DNA from: Gymnodinialimonas sp. 57CJ19 | GTDB lineage: Bacteria; Pseudomonadota; Alphaproteobacteria; Rhodobacterales; Rhodobacteraceae | Direction of reading: 5' to 3' | DNA: 64,000 bases | Assembly: GCF_038396845.1 (NCBI RefSeq) | Contig: NZ_CP151587.1 | Location: 532,001-596,000, forward strand | Part shown: positions 51,001 through 59,818 of the stretch, piece by piece | Layout: each line of letters opens with the position of its first letter | Numbering within the stretch: the stretch's first letter is position 1 | Notes under the pieces: generated by a model | Told to the model about the DNA's origin: nothing | Databases searched by the model: none | The model's input: only the letters and a program-made list of their open reading frames with translations | Made by a program: the position numbers and the translations under genes

Positions 51001-51255
51001 ATGGCGGACGACGACCTTCGCCCGATTATCATCAAGAAAAAGAAGGTGATCTCTGGCGGGGGGCACCATGGTGGCGCGTGGAAAGTTGCCATGACGTCCC
51101 TTTCCTTAGATTCAATAGCGTGCGTTTTTCACGCTGTTCACGATCCGACGCCCAGTTTGGGGCATCGATTGAAACGTCATTCTGACGGGTGTGGCCCGGT
51201 GGTTTGGACCACGCCACCTCATTGGGTGCGGGTTCTTTTTGGGGGCAAAGACTAA
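51001..51255 (+). pseudogene. motB: Truncated motB, first about 31 codons only
   Basis: The frame starts MADDDLRPIIIKKKK and reaches GGGHHGGAWKVA, the hallmark N-terminus of MotB-type stator proteins. A YADFVTAMMAFFL membrane helix should follow, but the sequence changes abruptly to MTSLSLDSIACVF. The frame then runs through unrelated sequence to a TAA at 51253-51255. The ribosome site GAGGAG is still in place. A deletion or rearrangement with a breakpoint near 51091-51094 removed the membrane helix and the peptidoglycan-binding domain. The remains cannot act as a stator. Confidence 0.8.
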
Positions 51256-51308
51256 ACAACATCCTAATCGCCCTGCCCCCATTGCAAACGATTTGAACTG
51301 ACTTCGAT

Positions 51309-51653
51309 CTAGCGCCGCACGACCGAGCCGGAGGGCGCCGGAGCACCCTTCTGGCTTTGGCCATCAGCGCCATAAGTCGTGAGCTGCGACGATCGGGCCG
51401 ACTGCAAATGCGCGCGCGCCGTCGCAACCCCTGCTTGTGCCGCCATGAGAAGGCGCGCGTTGCGGGCAGCTGCGCCCTGAATGCCTGTGACAACTTCCAG
51501 ATCACCGCCTTCCCGGCGCAATCGCTCAAACGCGCGAGACAGCTTCGGCGCCATCTTCCCCAAGGCGTCCAAGTCACCGGCCAACAGCGCATGGTGTTGC
51601 TGGTCCAACATATCCGCGACCGTTTTGGCCGCATTCTTGCGAAGGCCGATCAT
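51309..51653 (-). CDS. flgN: FlgN-like flagellar chaperone
   Basis: This 114-residue helical protein reads MLDQQHHALLAGDLDALGKM near the N-terminus and is rich in Ala and Arg. FlgN chaperones of hook-associated proteins have this pattern, but conservation is low. The call rests largely on context: its start overlaps the stop of the flgJ-type gene by 4 bases, and fliK and flgD are next to it. No hook-associated protein gene (flgK or flgL) is in the window. Confidence 0.6.
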   Translation of the reverse strand: MIGLRKNAAKTVADMLDQQHHALLAGDLDALGKMAPKLSRAFERLRREGGDLEVVTGIQGAAARNARLLMAAQAGVATARAHLQSARSSQLTTYGADGQSQKGAPAPSGSVVRR

Positions 51654-51967
51654 TGGGCAGCCTCCGCACGGCGAACGAGAGAGTCGAAGATGGATTCCGC
51701 CAAGCCAAGCCCGCCTTGCGCCGACAGCGCGTTGGCATGTTCGGAACGGAGCATGGAGCTGAATTGCTCCTCCCCTATACCGCCGCCAAAACTGTTGTCG
51801 TCTCGCGCTTCGCCAAAGCCCGCGTGTTTCAACATCTCGGCCAGGAAGGCCGCTTCAAGATCTTCGGCCACGGTTCGCAATTCTGCGTGGGGGTCCACGG
51901 CGGCGGGCATTTCTTGCGGTGTCAGTGTCGTAGAGGGAATCGGTAGGGTCATGGAAGTATCTCGCAT
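51650..51967 (-). CDS. flgJ: Rod-binding protein (FlgJ N-terminal type)
   Basis: This 105-residue protein contains ELRTVAEDLEAAFLAEMLKHAG and IGEEQFSSMLRSEHANALSAQGGLGLAESIF, typical of the rod-binding domain of FlgJ (CheL-like in alphaproteobacteria). The muramidase domain of enterobacterial FlgJ is absent, which is normal for this group. Start may be 51967 or the ATG at 51952. It diverges from fliK over about 97 bp. Confidence 0.82.
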   Translation of the reverse strand: MRDTSMTLPIPSTTLTPQEMPAAVDPHAELRTVAEDLEAAFLAEMLKHAGFGEARDDNSFGGGIGEEQFSSMLRSEHANALSAQGGLGLAESIFDSLVRRAEAAQ

Positions 51968-52064
51968 TCGAGGGATTTCTTTGAAGTTGGCAGATGCGCG
52001 TAAACAAATCGTAAGGGGATTGGGCGTAGACAGGGGACGTCAACAACAATGACGGACAGCCAGA

Positions 52065-54086
52065 ATGGATGATCTGCTCCAAAGCCCCCTTATGTCGGGG
52101 CAAGGTACATTTGCCTTCACCCGCCCTGATTCTGAGGTCACCGCCCTTGAAGGCGCGGCCTTTGGGGCGACTTTCGATGCACTGCTTACAGGGCCCGTCG
52201 CGCCTGTTCCGCATTTCCCGGACTCGATCGCGCTTTATCCTCAGTTGGATGTCGCTGCGCCGGGACCATCGGAGGGCACGATTGAAACGCCGCTCATGTT
52301 GGCTTCCGAAAGAACGACCCTGGCATCCGACGAGACGCCTATCCTTCCGATGGGCGTTCCGGTTGATCCTGCCACCGACCCCATCCTGAAAGGCGCGACG
52401 GCGGCTGATCTCGCCTTCAACGCGCAGATTGCTGGGGGAGCGTTCGTCGCCGACACAGGTGACGCGCCCCTTCGCACACTGCCGATGGCTGCGCCTGTCA
52501 TTCCCGCTAGTCCTGCGCCACATCAACCCGTGTCCGTCGTGCAGAGTGTTGTGAACCAACCTCCTCCGACGAGCAGTAACACCGTTGCCGCCCCTCATGT
52601 GGCTGAGCTTTCTCAGGCGGTGCCGGTGGCTAAAGCAACCGGCCAAATGCCGCCCCTGGCCCCCACCACGACTGAGGCCACACGTGCGCCGCAGGTCAAC
52701 GCGCAGGGGCTGCCAGCTGCGGCATCGCCTGAACCTCAAACCCTCCCCGTCGGGCCGGAACGCCCTGGTCGCGCGACTATGACGGGGCCGCTGACGATCC
52801 CTGATGTCGCACGGGTAAGCCCTCAGACGGCACCGCTCACGGTTCCCCCCGCGGCCCGGGAGGCAGTGCAACCGGGGCCGCAAACGCTACCCGGTGTGGA
52901 GCGTTCGACCCCGCAAGTCATGCCGCAGACACTGCCCGCGGATAGAAGCACAATGCTACAGAACCCTCCCCTCGTGCATCCCGTTGCAGACCCCGCTCCG
53001 CGCGACCATCGTGCGCCCGGTTTTGCCGGGCCAATCCCTCAATCGGAACGAACCGCTGTTGTGATTTCGGGCCCGCAGGCGCGTCCCGCAACGACGGAAC
53101 AGCCTGCCGTACTACGCAATCACCCGGCACCCGTTTTGCCGCCTCAATCCTCGGGGCCGCAAACCTATAGCCCGCCACAGCAGGCGCCATCTGCGCAGCC
53201 CGCTGAGGCGATGAGGTGGCAGAGCCTGCCCCAGAGCCTGTCGCAAAGCCGGACGGCGCCTCCGCCCAATGTCCAACCGCAACCAATGCAACCGATTGAG
53301 CAGATGGCGCCCGCCGCCATCCAGCGCGGCTATTCGGCGGCCACCGTCACACTCGCGTCTCAGGCCGCGCCACTGACCAGCCCAACCGGAGCCCCCACCT
53401 CGGTTCCCACAACCCTAACCGGCCAAGAATCCCCCAAGGAAGCGGCCACAATCCGCGTGGGCGGTTGGACAGTTCCCGCCGCGCGTACGCCTTCACCCTA
53501 CGTTGTGGTTCCGCAGCAAGCCGCAATCACAACACCCGCGGCGCCGCAAACGCTGACGGGCGGTGCAGATTTACCGATGGATGCTTTACCCGATTTCGAT
53601 AGCGCCCTTCAGCCGCTGCTGACGCCCGCCTCTTCCACCGCGCTTACGCCCACAACATCGCTTTTGGCCCATGCGCCCTCTACCACCGCGCAGGTAATCG
53701 CGCAGCAGATCGCCACGGCGCTTGCCAACCCCTCGGCTGAGGGTGACGCACCACTGGAACTGGCGCTTGATCCGCCGGAATTAGGGCGCGTGCGGATGCA
53801 AATGGCAGAAATCGCGGGGGTGATGACCCTGACCATTCAAGCAGAACGGCCCGAAACCGCTGACCTGATGCGCCGCCACCTCGACCTTTTGGCGCAGGAA
53901 TTCTCGGACGCCGGCCTTGATTCGCCTTCCGTCCACATCTCGCAGGATGGGGCGGAACATCAGGGGCGCGATGACGGCGATACCCCAACTCAGGCTTCTG
54001 CCGCCCCCACCGCCTCTACACCGGATGACGAGGCCTTGCCTCGGCCAAGCCGTACCGCCGCTGGCGGCTTAGACCTTAGATTATAG
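52065..54086 (+). CDS. fliK: Flagellar hook-length control protein
   Basis: This 673-residue protein has a very long Pro/Gln/Ala-rich, low-complexity N-terminal part and a conserved C-terminal domain with LELALDPPELGRVRMQMAEI and LTIQAERPETADLMRRHLDLLAQEFSDAGL, as in FliK. FliK measures the hook and switches the export apparatus from hook to filament substrates. The flgD gene follows 10 bp downstream. It is intact here although motB next door is broken. Confidence 0.92.
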   Translation: MDDLLQSPLMSGQGTFAFTRPDSEVTALEGAAFGATFDALLTGPVAPVPHFPDSIALYPQLDVAAPGPSEGTIETPLMLASERTTLASDETPILPMGVPVDPATDPILKGATAADLAFNAQIAGGAFVADTGDAPLRTLPMAAPVIPASPAPHQPVSVVQSVVNQPPPTSSNTVAAPHVAELSQAVPVAKATGQMPPLAPTTTEATRAPQVNAQGLPAAASPEPQTLPVGPERPGRATMTGPLTIPDVARVSPQTAPLTVPPAAREAVQPGPQTLPGVERSTPQVMPQTLPADRSTMLQNPPLVHPVADPAPRDHRAPGFAGPIPQSERTAVVISGPQARPATTEQPAVLRNHPAPVLPPQSSGPQTYSPPQQAPSAQPAEAMRWQSLPQSLSQSRTAPPPNVQPQPMQPIEQMAPAAIQRGYSAATVTLASQAAPLTSPTGAPTSVPTTLTGQESPKEAATIRVGGWTVPAARTPSPYVVVPQQAAITTPAAPQTLTGGADLPMDALPDFDSALQPLLTPASSTALTPTTSLLAHAPSTTAQVIAQQIATALANPSAEGDAPLELALDPPELGRVRMQMAEIAGVMTLTIQAERPETADLMRRHLDLLAQEFSDAGLDSPSVHISQDGAEHQGRDDGDTPTQASAAPTASTPDDEALPRPSRTAAGGLDLRL

Positions 54087-54096
54087 GAGCCACCCC

Positions 54097-54765
54097 ATGG
54101 AAATCCTCTCTGCGCTGCAAAGCGCCGCGACCCCCGCTGCCGTGCCGGAACAGCAGACCTCAAGCATCGCGTCGATCACCTCGGACTTCGACATGTTCTT
54201 GCGACTTCTGACGACGCAAATGCAGAATCAAGATCCCTTGGACCCGGCTGATTCCACGGAATACACCGCGCAGCTCGCGACCTTTTCGGGGGTCGAACAG
54301 CAGGTGGAAACCAACAATCTCCTGCGTGACCTGCAGGCCAGTTTCGCCTCCATGAACATGGGCCAGCTTTCGGGCTGGATCGGGATGGAGGCGCGGGCAG
54401 AAGTGCCGGTGAACTTCACCGGGCAGACCACCATGGTGCAGGTTGCCCCCCATGCCCTGGCCGACCGGATGGAACTGATCGTACGCAACGCCGCGGGCGA
54501 CGTGGTGGCCAACGTGCCCGCCGTTTTAAGCGATGAACCCTTCGCCTGGAACGGTGAGGGCGGCGATGGCACCCCGCTTCCCCATGACACCTATTCCCTG
54601 TCCGTCCAAAGTTGGAGCGGGGAGGACATCCTCGAAGAGCGCTCCGCCTTCGTTTACGGCGAAATAACCGAAGCGCAGACCCTGGCGGGAGAGGTTTGGG
54701 TCACCATGGAAAACGGCGTCAGCCTGCCCGCAGAAAACGTCCAAGGCCTGCGTCGCATCCCGTAG
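54097..54765 (+). CDS. flgD: Flagellar hook capping protein
   Basis: This 222-residue protein has the FlgD N-terminal signature DMFLRLLTTQMQNQDPLDPADSTEYTAQLATFSGVEQQ and a C-terminal beta domain. FlgD caps the growing hook and is discarded later. It follows fliK with AGGAG upstream of the start. It is the last flagellar gene in the window; the ubiB gene begins right behind it on the other strand, so the usual downstream hook gene flgE is not here. Confidence 0.95.
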   Translation: MEILSALQSAATPAAVPEQQTSSIASITSDFDMFLRLLTTQMQNQDPLDPADSTEYTAQLATFSGVEQQVETNNLLRDLQASFASMNMGQLSGWIGMEARAEVPVNFTGQTTMVQVAPHALADRMELIVRNAAGDVVANVPAVLSDEPFAWNGEGGDGTPLPHDTYSLSVQSWSGEDILEERSAFVYGEITEAQTLAGEVWVTMENGVSLPAENVQGLRRIP

Positions 54766-54768
54766 GCC

Positions 54769-56298
54769 CTAGAACAGCGATAGAACCCCGGCGACACCCA
54801 AGCCAATCACCAGACCACCTAGGCCAACGGCCATACGTTCGGGCCAACGGCTCGGTGGGATTGGCTTTACCGGATGGGCCTGCGCGATCAGCGCGGCTTC
54901 GGCCAGTTGCGGCAAGCGTGGACCGAAGCGCGACAGCACCATCGCCGTGCGCGCCAGATCGCGCATCATGGCTTGCGGGCCGATGGACTTGGCAATGTAG
55001 GTCTCTACCTCGGGTCGCGCCACGGCCCAGATGTTCAGGTCCGGGTCCAGGGATCGGCCTACGCCTTCCACAACCACCATGGTGCGTTGCAGCAAAATCA
55101 GCTCGGTCCGCGTTTCCATCCCGAAACGTTCCGTCACTTCAAACAGATACGACAACAAGTGCCCCATGGATATCCGAGAGGCTTCCATGCCGAAAATCGG
55201 CTCTCCGACACTGCGCAGGGCTTGGGCGAACTCTCCGATATCGCGGTCAGCGGGGACGTAGCCCGCCTCAAAATGCACCTCTGCCACGCGGCGGTAATCC
55301 TTGCGGATAAAGCCCATCAGGATCTCGGCGTAGACTCGGCGGGTGAACTCATCAATCCGCCCCATGATCCCGAAGTCGAGCGCCACCACATCGCCGTTGG
55401 GCGCCACCTTCAGGTTCCCCTGATGCATATCCGCATGGAAATACCCATCACGCAGGGCGTGGCGCAGGAACATCTGCAACACCGTTGCACCAAGTTTGCG
55501 ACGATCATGACCCGCTGCGTCAATCGCGGTCAGGTCTGACAGCGGCAGGCCCTCGGCCCACCCCAGCACCATCATACGGCGGGTGGACATGCTCCATTCC
55601 ACGGCTGGCACAGTGAACCCGTCATCCTCTTGGGTGTTAGCCGCAAATTCCCCCGCGGCCGAGGCTTCGATCCGCAGGTCAAGCTCTTGCAGCACGACCC
55701 CTTCGAAGTGATCGACCACATCGCGCGGACGCAATCGCCGCGACGCCGGAGACAGCGTTTCCACCAGAGAGGCGATCAGGTGGAAGGCGTCCACGTCCTT
55801 GCGAAACGCCCGCTCAATCCCCGGACGCAGGATTTTCACGGCCACTTCCCGGCCCGTTTCCGCCAGCGTAGCGCGGTGAACCTGCGCGATAGAGGCCGCC
55901 GCGATGGGATCAGAGAAGGCGCTGAAGGTGGCCTCCAGCGGGCCATTCAATTCCTCGGCCACGACCTTGCGGGCGACCTCCACCGGGAAGGGCGGCAGCT
56001 TGTCCTGCAAGACCTGCAATTCCAGCGCCATATCCGGGCCGACGACGTCGGGGCGGGTGGACAGGATTTGCCCGAACTTGATGTAGGCCGGTCCCAACGC
56101 CGTCAGGGCGCGGGGCACCGGCGGCACGTTCGGGTCACCCTTCAGTCCCAACCATTTGAACGGCCACCCCACCACACGGGCAGCCACGCGGATCGGGCGC
56201 GGCGCGTCCAACGCCTCTAGCACTGCGCCCATGGCACCGGTGCGTTCAAACGTGGCGCCGGTGCGGACCAGCCGCCAAATGTTATGAGGGCCGCGCAC
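54769..56298 (-). CDS. ubiB: Ubiquinone biosynthesis kinase-like protein UbiB
   Basis: This 509-residue protein is an ABC1/ADCK/UbiB atypical kinase. It shows the KxGQ motif (AYIKFGQILSTRPD), the nucleotide lysine in EVAVKILRPG, the HADMHQGNLKV loop and VALDFGIMGRI. Two membrane helices stand at the C-terminus (LGGLVIGLGVAGVLSLF at the very end). UbiB helps coenzyme Q synthesis, perhaps by extracting lipid intermediates. Its start is directly behind the ubiE stop, so both form one operon. Confidence 0.95.
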   Translation of the reverse strand: MRGPHNIWRLVRTGATFERTGAMGAVLEALDAPRPIRVAARVVGWPFKWLGLKGDPNVPPVPRALTALGPAYIKFGQILSTRPDVVGPDMALELQVLQDKLPPFPVEVARKVVAEELNGPLEATFSAFSDPIAAASIAQVHRATLAETGREVAVKILRPGIERAFRKDVDAFHLIASLVETLSPASRRLRPRDVVDHFEGVVLQELDLRIEASAAGEFAANTQEDDGFTVPAVEWSMSTRRMMVLGWAEGLPLSDLTAIDAAGHDRRKLGATVLQMFLRHALRDGYFHADMHQGNLKVAPNGDVVALDFGIMGRIDEFTRRVYAEILMGFIRKDYRRVAEVHFEAGYVPADRDIGEFAQALRSVGEPIFGMEASRISMGHLLSYLFEVTERFGMETRTELILLQRTMVVVEGVGRSLDPDLNIWAVARPEVETYIAKSIGPQAMMRDLARTAMVLSRFGPRLPQLAEAALIAQAHPVKPIPPSRWPERMAVGLGGLVIGLGVAGVLSLF

Positions 56299-57045
56299 TT
56301 AGATTTTCCATCCCGAATGCAGGGCTGCAATGCCCATCGACAGGTTGCGGTATTTCACCTGCTCAAAGCCCGCATCGCGAATCATCCCGGCGAAGGTGTC
56401 CTGATCGGGGAATTTACGGATCGATTCGACCAGATATTGATACGAGTCGCGATCCCCCGCGATCAGCTGCCCCATGCGCGGGATCACGTTGAAGGAATAC
56501 AGATCATACAGCTTTTGCATCCCGTCATTGGGAAGCTGGCTGAACTCCAGCACCATCAAGCGTCCGCCGGGGCGCAAGACGCGGTAAGCCTCGGACAGGG
56601 CCTCGTTTGTGCGGGTCACGTTTCGGATGCCGAAGCTAATCGTGTAAACGTCGAAGGAATTGTCAGCGAAGGGCAGCGCCATGGCGTCACCGCAGACCCA
56701 ATCCAGATGATCTGCCAAAGCCTCGGCCTCGGCACGTTTTTCGCCCTCATCCAGCATCGACTGGGTCATATCGAAAACGGTGGCATGGGCACCGGGCGCC
56801 CGCTTGAGGAACCGGAAAGAGATATCGCCCGTGCCGCCCGCCACATCCAGCAGCTTCTGGTCATCACGCGGGGCCAGCCAATCCATCATCGCGTCTTTCC
56901 AAACGCGGTGGATGCCGACACTCATCACGTCATTCATCACATCGTATTTTGACGCGACATTGGTGAACACACCGTGCACCATCCCGGCCTTCTGATCTTC
57001 GGCCACATCCTGAAAACCGAAGTGAGTCGTTTGATCGTCTGCCAT
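56299..57045 (-). CDS. ubiE: Ubiquinone/menaquinone methyltransferase UbiE
   Basis: This 248-residue SAM methyltransferase performs the C-methylation in ubiquinone synthesis. It shows [40 protein letters not shown] and [14 protein letters not shown]. The ATG at 57045 is chosen from a longer open frame because UbiE proteins begin near here ([23 protein letters not shown]). It diverges from mutM over about 88 bp and is followed directly by ubiB. Confidence 0.96.
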   Translation of the reverse strand: MADDQTTHFGFQDVAEDQKAGMVHGVFTNVASKYDVMNDVMSVGIHRVWKDAMMDWLAPRDDQKLLDVAGGTGDISFRFLKRAPGAHATVFDMTQSMLDEGEKRAEAEALADHLDWVCGDAMALPFADNSFDVYTISFGIRNVTRTNEALSEAYRVLRPGGRLMVLEFSQLPNDGMQKLYDLYSFNVIPRMGQLIAGDRDSYQYLVESIRKFPDQDTFAGMIRDAGFEQVKYRNLSMGIAALHSGWKI

Positions 57046-57133
57046 AGGGCTTGTCCTTTTGTCGCGCTGCCCCCTCTTATAGGGCGTAGCCAAGAGGTTA
57101 CAGCACCCCTTCGCCCCATAAGGAAAGAGCGAT

Positions 57134-57985
57134 TTGCCCGAACTTCCAGAGGTAGAGACAGTGCGTCGCGGCCTGGCCCCGGTTCTCGAGGGCGCGCGGA
57201 TCGTGAAAGCAGCGGTAAACCGCCCCGATTTGCGCTGGCCGTTCCCCGAAAACATGGCCGCACGGCTAGAGGGGGCGACGGTCAAGGCGCTGCGGCGGCG
57301 GTCGAAATATATTCTGGCGGATCTGAGCACCGGGGAAACACTGCTGGTGCATCTGGGCATGTCGGGGCGGATGCAGATATCGGGCGAGGTGGTGGGCAGT
57401 TTTCATCATACGCACCCCGCCGCGCAGAAGCACGATCATGTCGTGCTGGATACGGACGCGGGGGCACGGATCACCTTCAACGATGCCCGCCGCTTTGGCG
57501 CGATGGACCTGATGGACACAGCGACACAGGACCAACATTGGTTGATCCGTGATCTGGGGCCAGAACCGCTTGGCAACGGCTTTGACGAAGCGCATCTGAT
57601 TGCCGCGTTCAAAGACAAGCGGTCCCCGGTGAAAACGGCGCTTCTGGATCAGCGCATCGTGTCAGGCCTTGGCAATATCTACGTGTGCGAGGCCCTGTGG
57701 CGCGCCGGGATTTCGCCGCTGCGTCAAGCGGGCAAGATCAGCGCCCCGCGAGTCGCGAAACTGGTGCCGATTATCCGAGATGTCCTAAGGGAAGCGATCG
57801 AGGCGGGCGGCTCCAGCCTGCGCGATCATCGGCAAGCAAGTGGCGAACTGGGATATTTTCAACACACCTTTAGGGCCTATGGCCGAGAGGGCGAACCCTG
57901 CCAAGCCCCAGACTGTGCAGGGAAAATCAACCGCAAGGTGCAATCGGGCCGTTCCAGCTTCTACTGCCCGGCCTGTCAGAGATAA
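57134..57985 (+). CDS. mutM: Formamidopyrimidine-DNA glycosylase
   Basis: This 283-residue enzyme removes 8-oxoguanine. After a TTG start it reads [13 protein letters not shown], with the catalytic Pro2 and Glu3 (the initiator Met is removed). RRRSKYIL holds the conserved lysine, and the H2TH region shows [16 protein letters not shown]. The zinc finger at the C-terminus has four cysteines (CQAPDCAGK and YCPACQR). AGGAAAG precedes the start. All key residues look intact. Confidence 0.96.
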   Translation: MPELPEVETVRRGLAPVLEGARIVKAAVNRPDLRWPFPENMAARLEGATVKALRRRSKYILADLSTGETLLVHLGMSGRMQISGEVVGSFHHTHPAAQKHDHVVLDTDAGARITFNDARRFGAMDLMDTATQDQHWLIRDLGPEPLGNGFDEAHLIAAFKDKRSPVKTALLDQRIVSGLGNIYVCEALWRAGISPLRQAGKISAPRVAKLVPIIRDVLREAIEAGGSSLRDHRQASGELGYFQHTFRAYGREGEPCQAPDCAGKINRKVQSGRSSFYCPACQR

Positions 57986-58050
57986 CTTGAACCCTCCGAT
58001 GGCGGTGCTAACCCTCGGGGGTCTAATGAAACAGCGGATGAGCACATTCC

Positions 58051-58827
58051 ATGGCCTATGAGACCCTGATCGTCGATGTTGAAGATCATATCTGCCTCAT
58101 AAAACTAAACCGTCCCGACGCGCTGAATGCGCTCAATGGGCAACTGCTGGAGGAGTTGGGCAAAGCCCTGCGGACCGCTGACGCAAACGACAAGGTGCGG
58201 TGCATCGTGCTGACCGGGTCCGACAAGGCCTTCGCCGCTGGCGCTGATGTGACCGAGATGGCAGGCAAGAGCTTTGCCGACGTCGTGTTTGAGGACATGT
58301 TCGCCAAGGACGAGCGCGCCATTGGTGCGGTCCGCAAGCCGATCATCGCTGCCGTTGCAGGCTATGCGCTTGGCGGCGGTTGCGAACTGGCCATGGCCTG
58401 CGATTTCATCATCGCCGCCGAGAACGCCAAGTTCGGCCAGCCCGAAATTAATCTGGGCGTCATTGCCGGCATGGGCGGCACCCAGCGACTGACCAAGTTG
58501 GTGGGCAAATCCAAGGCGATGGACATGCACCTGACGGGCCGCTTCATGGCCGCCGAAGAAGCCGAGCGTTCTGGCCTCGTGTCGCGGGTCGTGCCCGTGA
58601 AGAAGCTGGTGGAAGAGGCGATGGCCGCCGCTGCCAAGATCGCCGAGAAATCCGCCATCGCCACCATGGCCGCGAAAGAGGCTGTGAACCGGGCCGAGGA
58701 AGTCTCTCTTTCTGAAGGGCTGCTCTTTGAACGCCGCGTGTTCCATTCGCTCTTTGCGACAGACGACCAGAAAGAAGGCATGAACGCCTTTGTTGAGAAG
58801 CGCGAACCTCAGTTCCGAGACAAGTAA
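58051..58827 (+). CDS. Enoyl-CoA hydratase
   Basis: This 258-residue crotonase-fold protein shows the oxyanion and catalytic residues in [16 protein letters not shown] and [20 protein letters not shown], so it carries the two glutamates of true enoyl-CoA hydratases. It hydrates trans-2-enoyl-CoA in beta-oxidation. In Rhodobacterales it is commonly found between mutM and rpsT. The start at 58051 has ATG after AGCACATTCC with only a weak ribosome site. Confidence 0.93.
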   Translation: MAYETLIVDVEDHICLIKLNRPDALNALNGQLLEELGKALRTADANDKVRCIVLTGSDKAFAAGADVTEMAGKSFADVVFEDMFAKDERAIGAVRKPIIAAVAGYALGGGCELAMACDFIIAAENAKFGQPEINLGVIAGMGGTQRLTKLVGKSKAMDMHLTGRFMAAEEAERSGLVSRVVPVKKLVEEAMAAAAKIAEKSAIATMAAKEAVNRAEEVSLSEGLLFERRVFHSLFATDDQKEGMNAFVEKREPQFRDK

Positions 58828-58840
58828 GACCAATTTGGGT

Positions 58841-58888
58841 GATTTAGGGATAAAGAGTCTTCCCTTTCGGGCGCTCTTTCCCTAAATC
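58841..58888 (+). terminator. Long interrupted hairpin between ech and rpsT
   Basis: GATTTAGGG (58841-58849) pairs with CCCTAAATC (58880-58888), and AAAGAG (58852-58857) pairs with CTCTTT (58874-58879), leaving a two-base bulge. It starts 13 bp behind the hydratase stop. There is no T run, so it may be an mRNA-end structure or a leader element of rpsT. Confidence 0.6.
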
Positions 58889-59012
58889 CCCGAACAGACA
58901 TGCGTGAGAGGCCCGCTTTGGCCAGATTCGTCCGGTACAGAACCCGGAGACGGGACCCCCCGCGCGTTAGATATTGTATACGCCCAAGTCAGGGCCCCGA
59001 AAGGATCACACC

Positions 59013-59279
59013 ATGGCAAATTCGCCCCAAGCTAAAAAACGCGCTCGCCAGAACGAGCGTCGATTCGCAATCAACAAAGCACGTCGTTCGCGCATCCGCA
59101 CGCACCTGCGTTCCGTTGAAGAAGCCATCGAATCTGGCGACCAGGCTGCCGCTACGGCAGCTTTGAAAGCGGCTCAGCCCGAGCTGATGCGCGGCGTCAC
59201 CAAAGGTGTGATGCACAAAAACACCGCTTCCCGGAAAATGTCGCGTTTGGCATCTCGGGTAAAAGCGCTCGGCGCGTAA
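59013..59279 (+). CDS. rpsT: 30S ribosomal protein S20
   Basis: This 88-residue basic protein reads [20 protein letters not shown], then [22 protein letters not shown], the standard S20. It binds 16S rRNA in the small subunit. AAAGGA at 59000-59005 sets the start at 59013. In other bacteria S20 represses its own translation, so the structured region upstream may matter. It is monocistronic. Confidence 0.98.
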   Translation: MANSPQAKKRARQNERRFAINKARRSRIRTHLRSVEEAIESGDQAAATAALKAAQPELMRGVTKGVMHKNTASRKMSRLASRVKALGA

Positions 59280-59818
59280 GGGCCTTTCGAAGGTCTGTAA
59301 ATTAGGGGCGTTCCTTCACGGGGGCGCCTTTTTTCGTGTCTAAATAGTTAACGGTCTCAACGCCATAATTGGGCGGGAGAGATTCGATTTCGGGAAGGTT
59401 GCGAGTCAAGCGCGAAGACCTGTTGCGACGTAAGAGCGACTCCCGATAACTTGTTCTTGCGAGTCATACGCCTTGGGGGTGGATGAGAGGCACCAAGCCT
59501 CTATTTGATATGCGACGCGGCCCGGATGCGGACACATCCGGTGCCATTGGCGGTTTCGTCAGTGCATATCAAATGGAGGCCAAACGGGAGGAAACGCACA
59601 TCGAAAATGTGCCGCCGCCCATTAACGGTGCTTTAACTTCACCTCGTGATCATACCCTGTGGGACGTGCTTTCAGCACCGCTGGCAAACCGGTGGGCCGA
59701 AACGCGTTTGACGCCATGATCATGCCCAATGTTACGGGTAGGATGCCTTGCGACGCAGATACTGGTGAGGAACCGGCCCACGAAAAGGCGCCGGGCGAGA
59801 ATAGGACGGGACAAAGGC
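59280..59818. promoter_or_regulatory. rpsT-dnaA intergenic region
   Basis: These 539 bases precede dnaA. A weak terminator-like hairpin (GGGGCG near 59305, CGCCTT near 59326, then T) ends rpsT. Two copies of TTGCGAGTCA lie at 59399-59408 and 59457-59466. A large nested inverted repeat is listed separately. I see no cluster of TTATCCACA boxes, so I do not call an origin here. The dnaA promoter should be in the right part. A 78-codon frame at 59483-59719 has no recognisable features. Confidence 0.55.
59499..59578. repeat. Nested inverted repeat upstream of dnaA
   Basis: Outer arms 59499-59513 and 59564-59578 share 14 of 15 pairs, with a perfect core ATTTGATATGC/GCATATCAAAT. Inside, CCGGATG (59522-59528) pairs with CATCCGG (59535-59541). 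The element begins 320 bp before the dnaA start. Confidence 0.75.

Noticed and set aside
59483..59719. 78-codon frame upstream of dnaA
   Set aside because: No ribosome site, no homology signal, and it overlaps the large inverted repeat.
59280..59818. Chromosomal origin next to dnaA
   Set aside because: No cluster of DnaA boxes or AT-rich unwinding element seen; in alphaproteobacteria the origin is often not beside dnaA.
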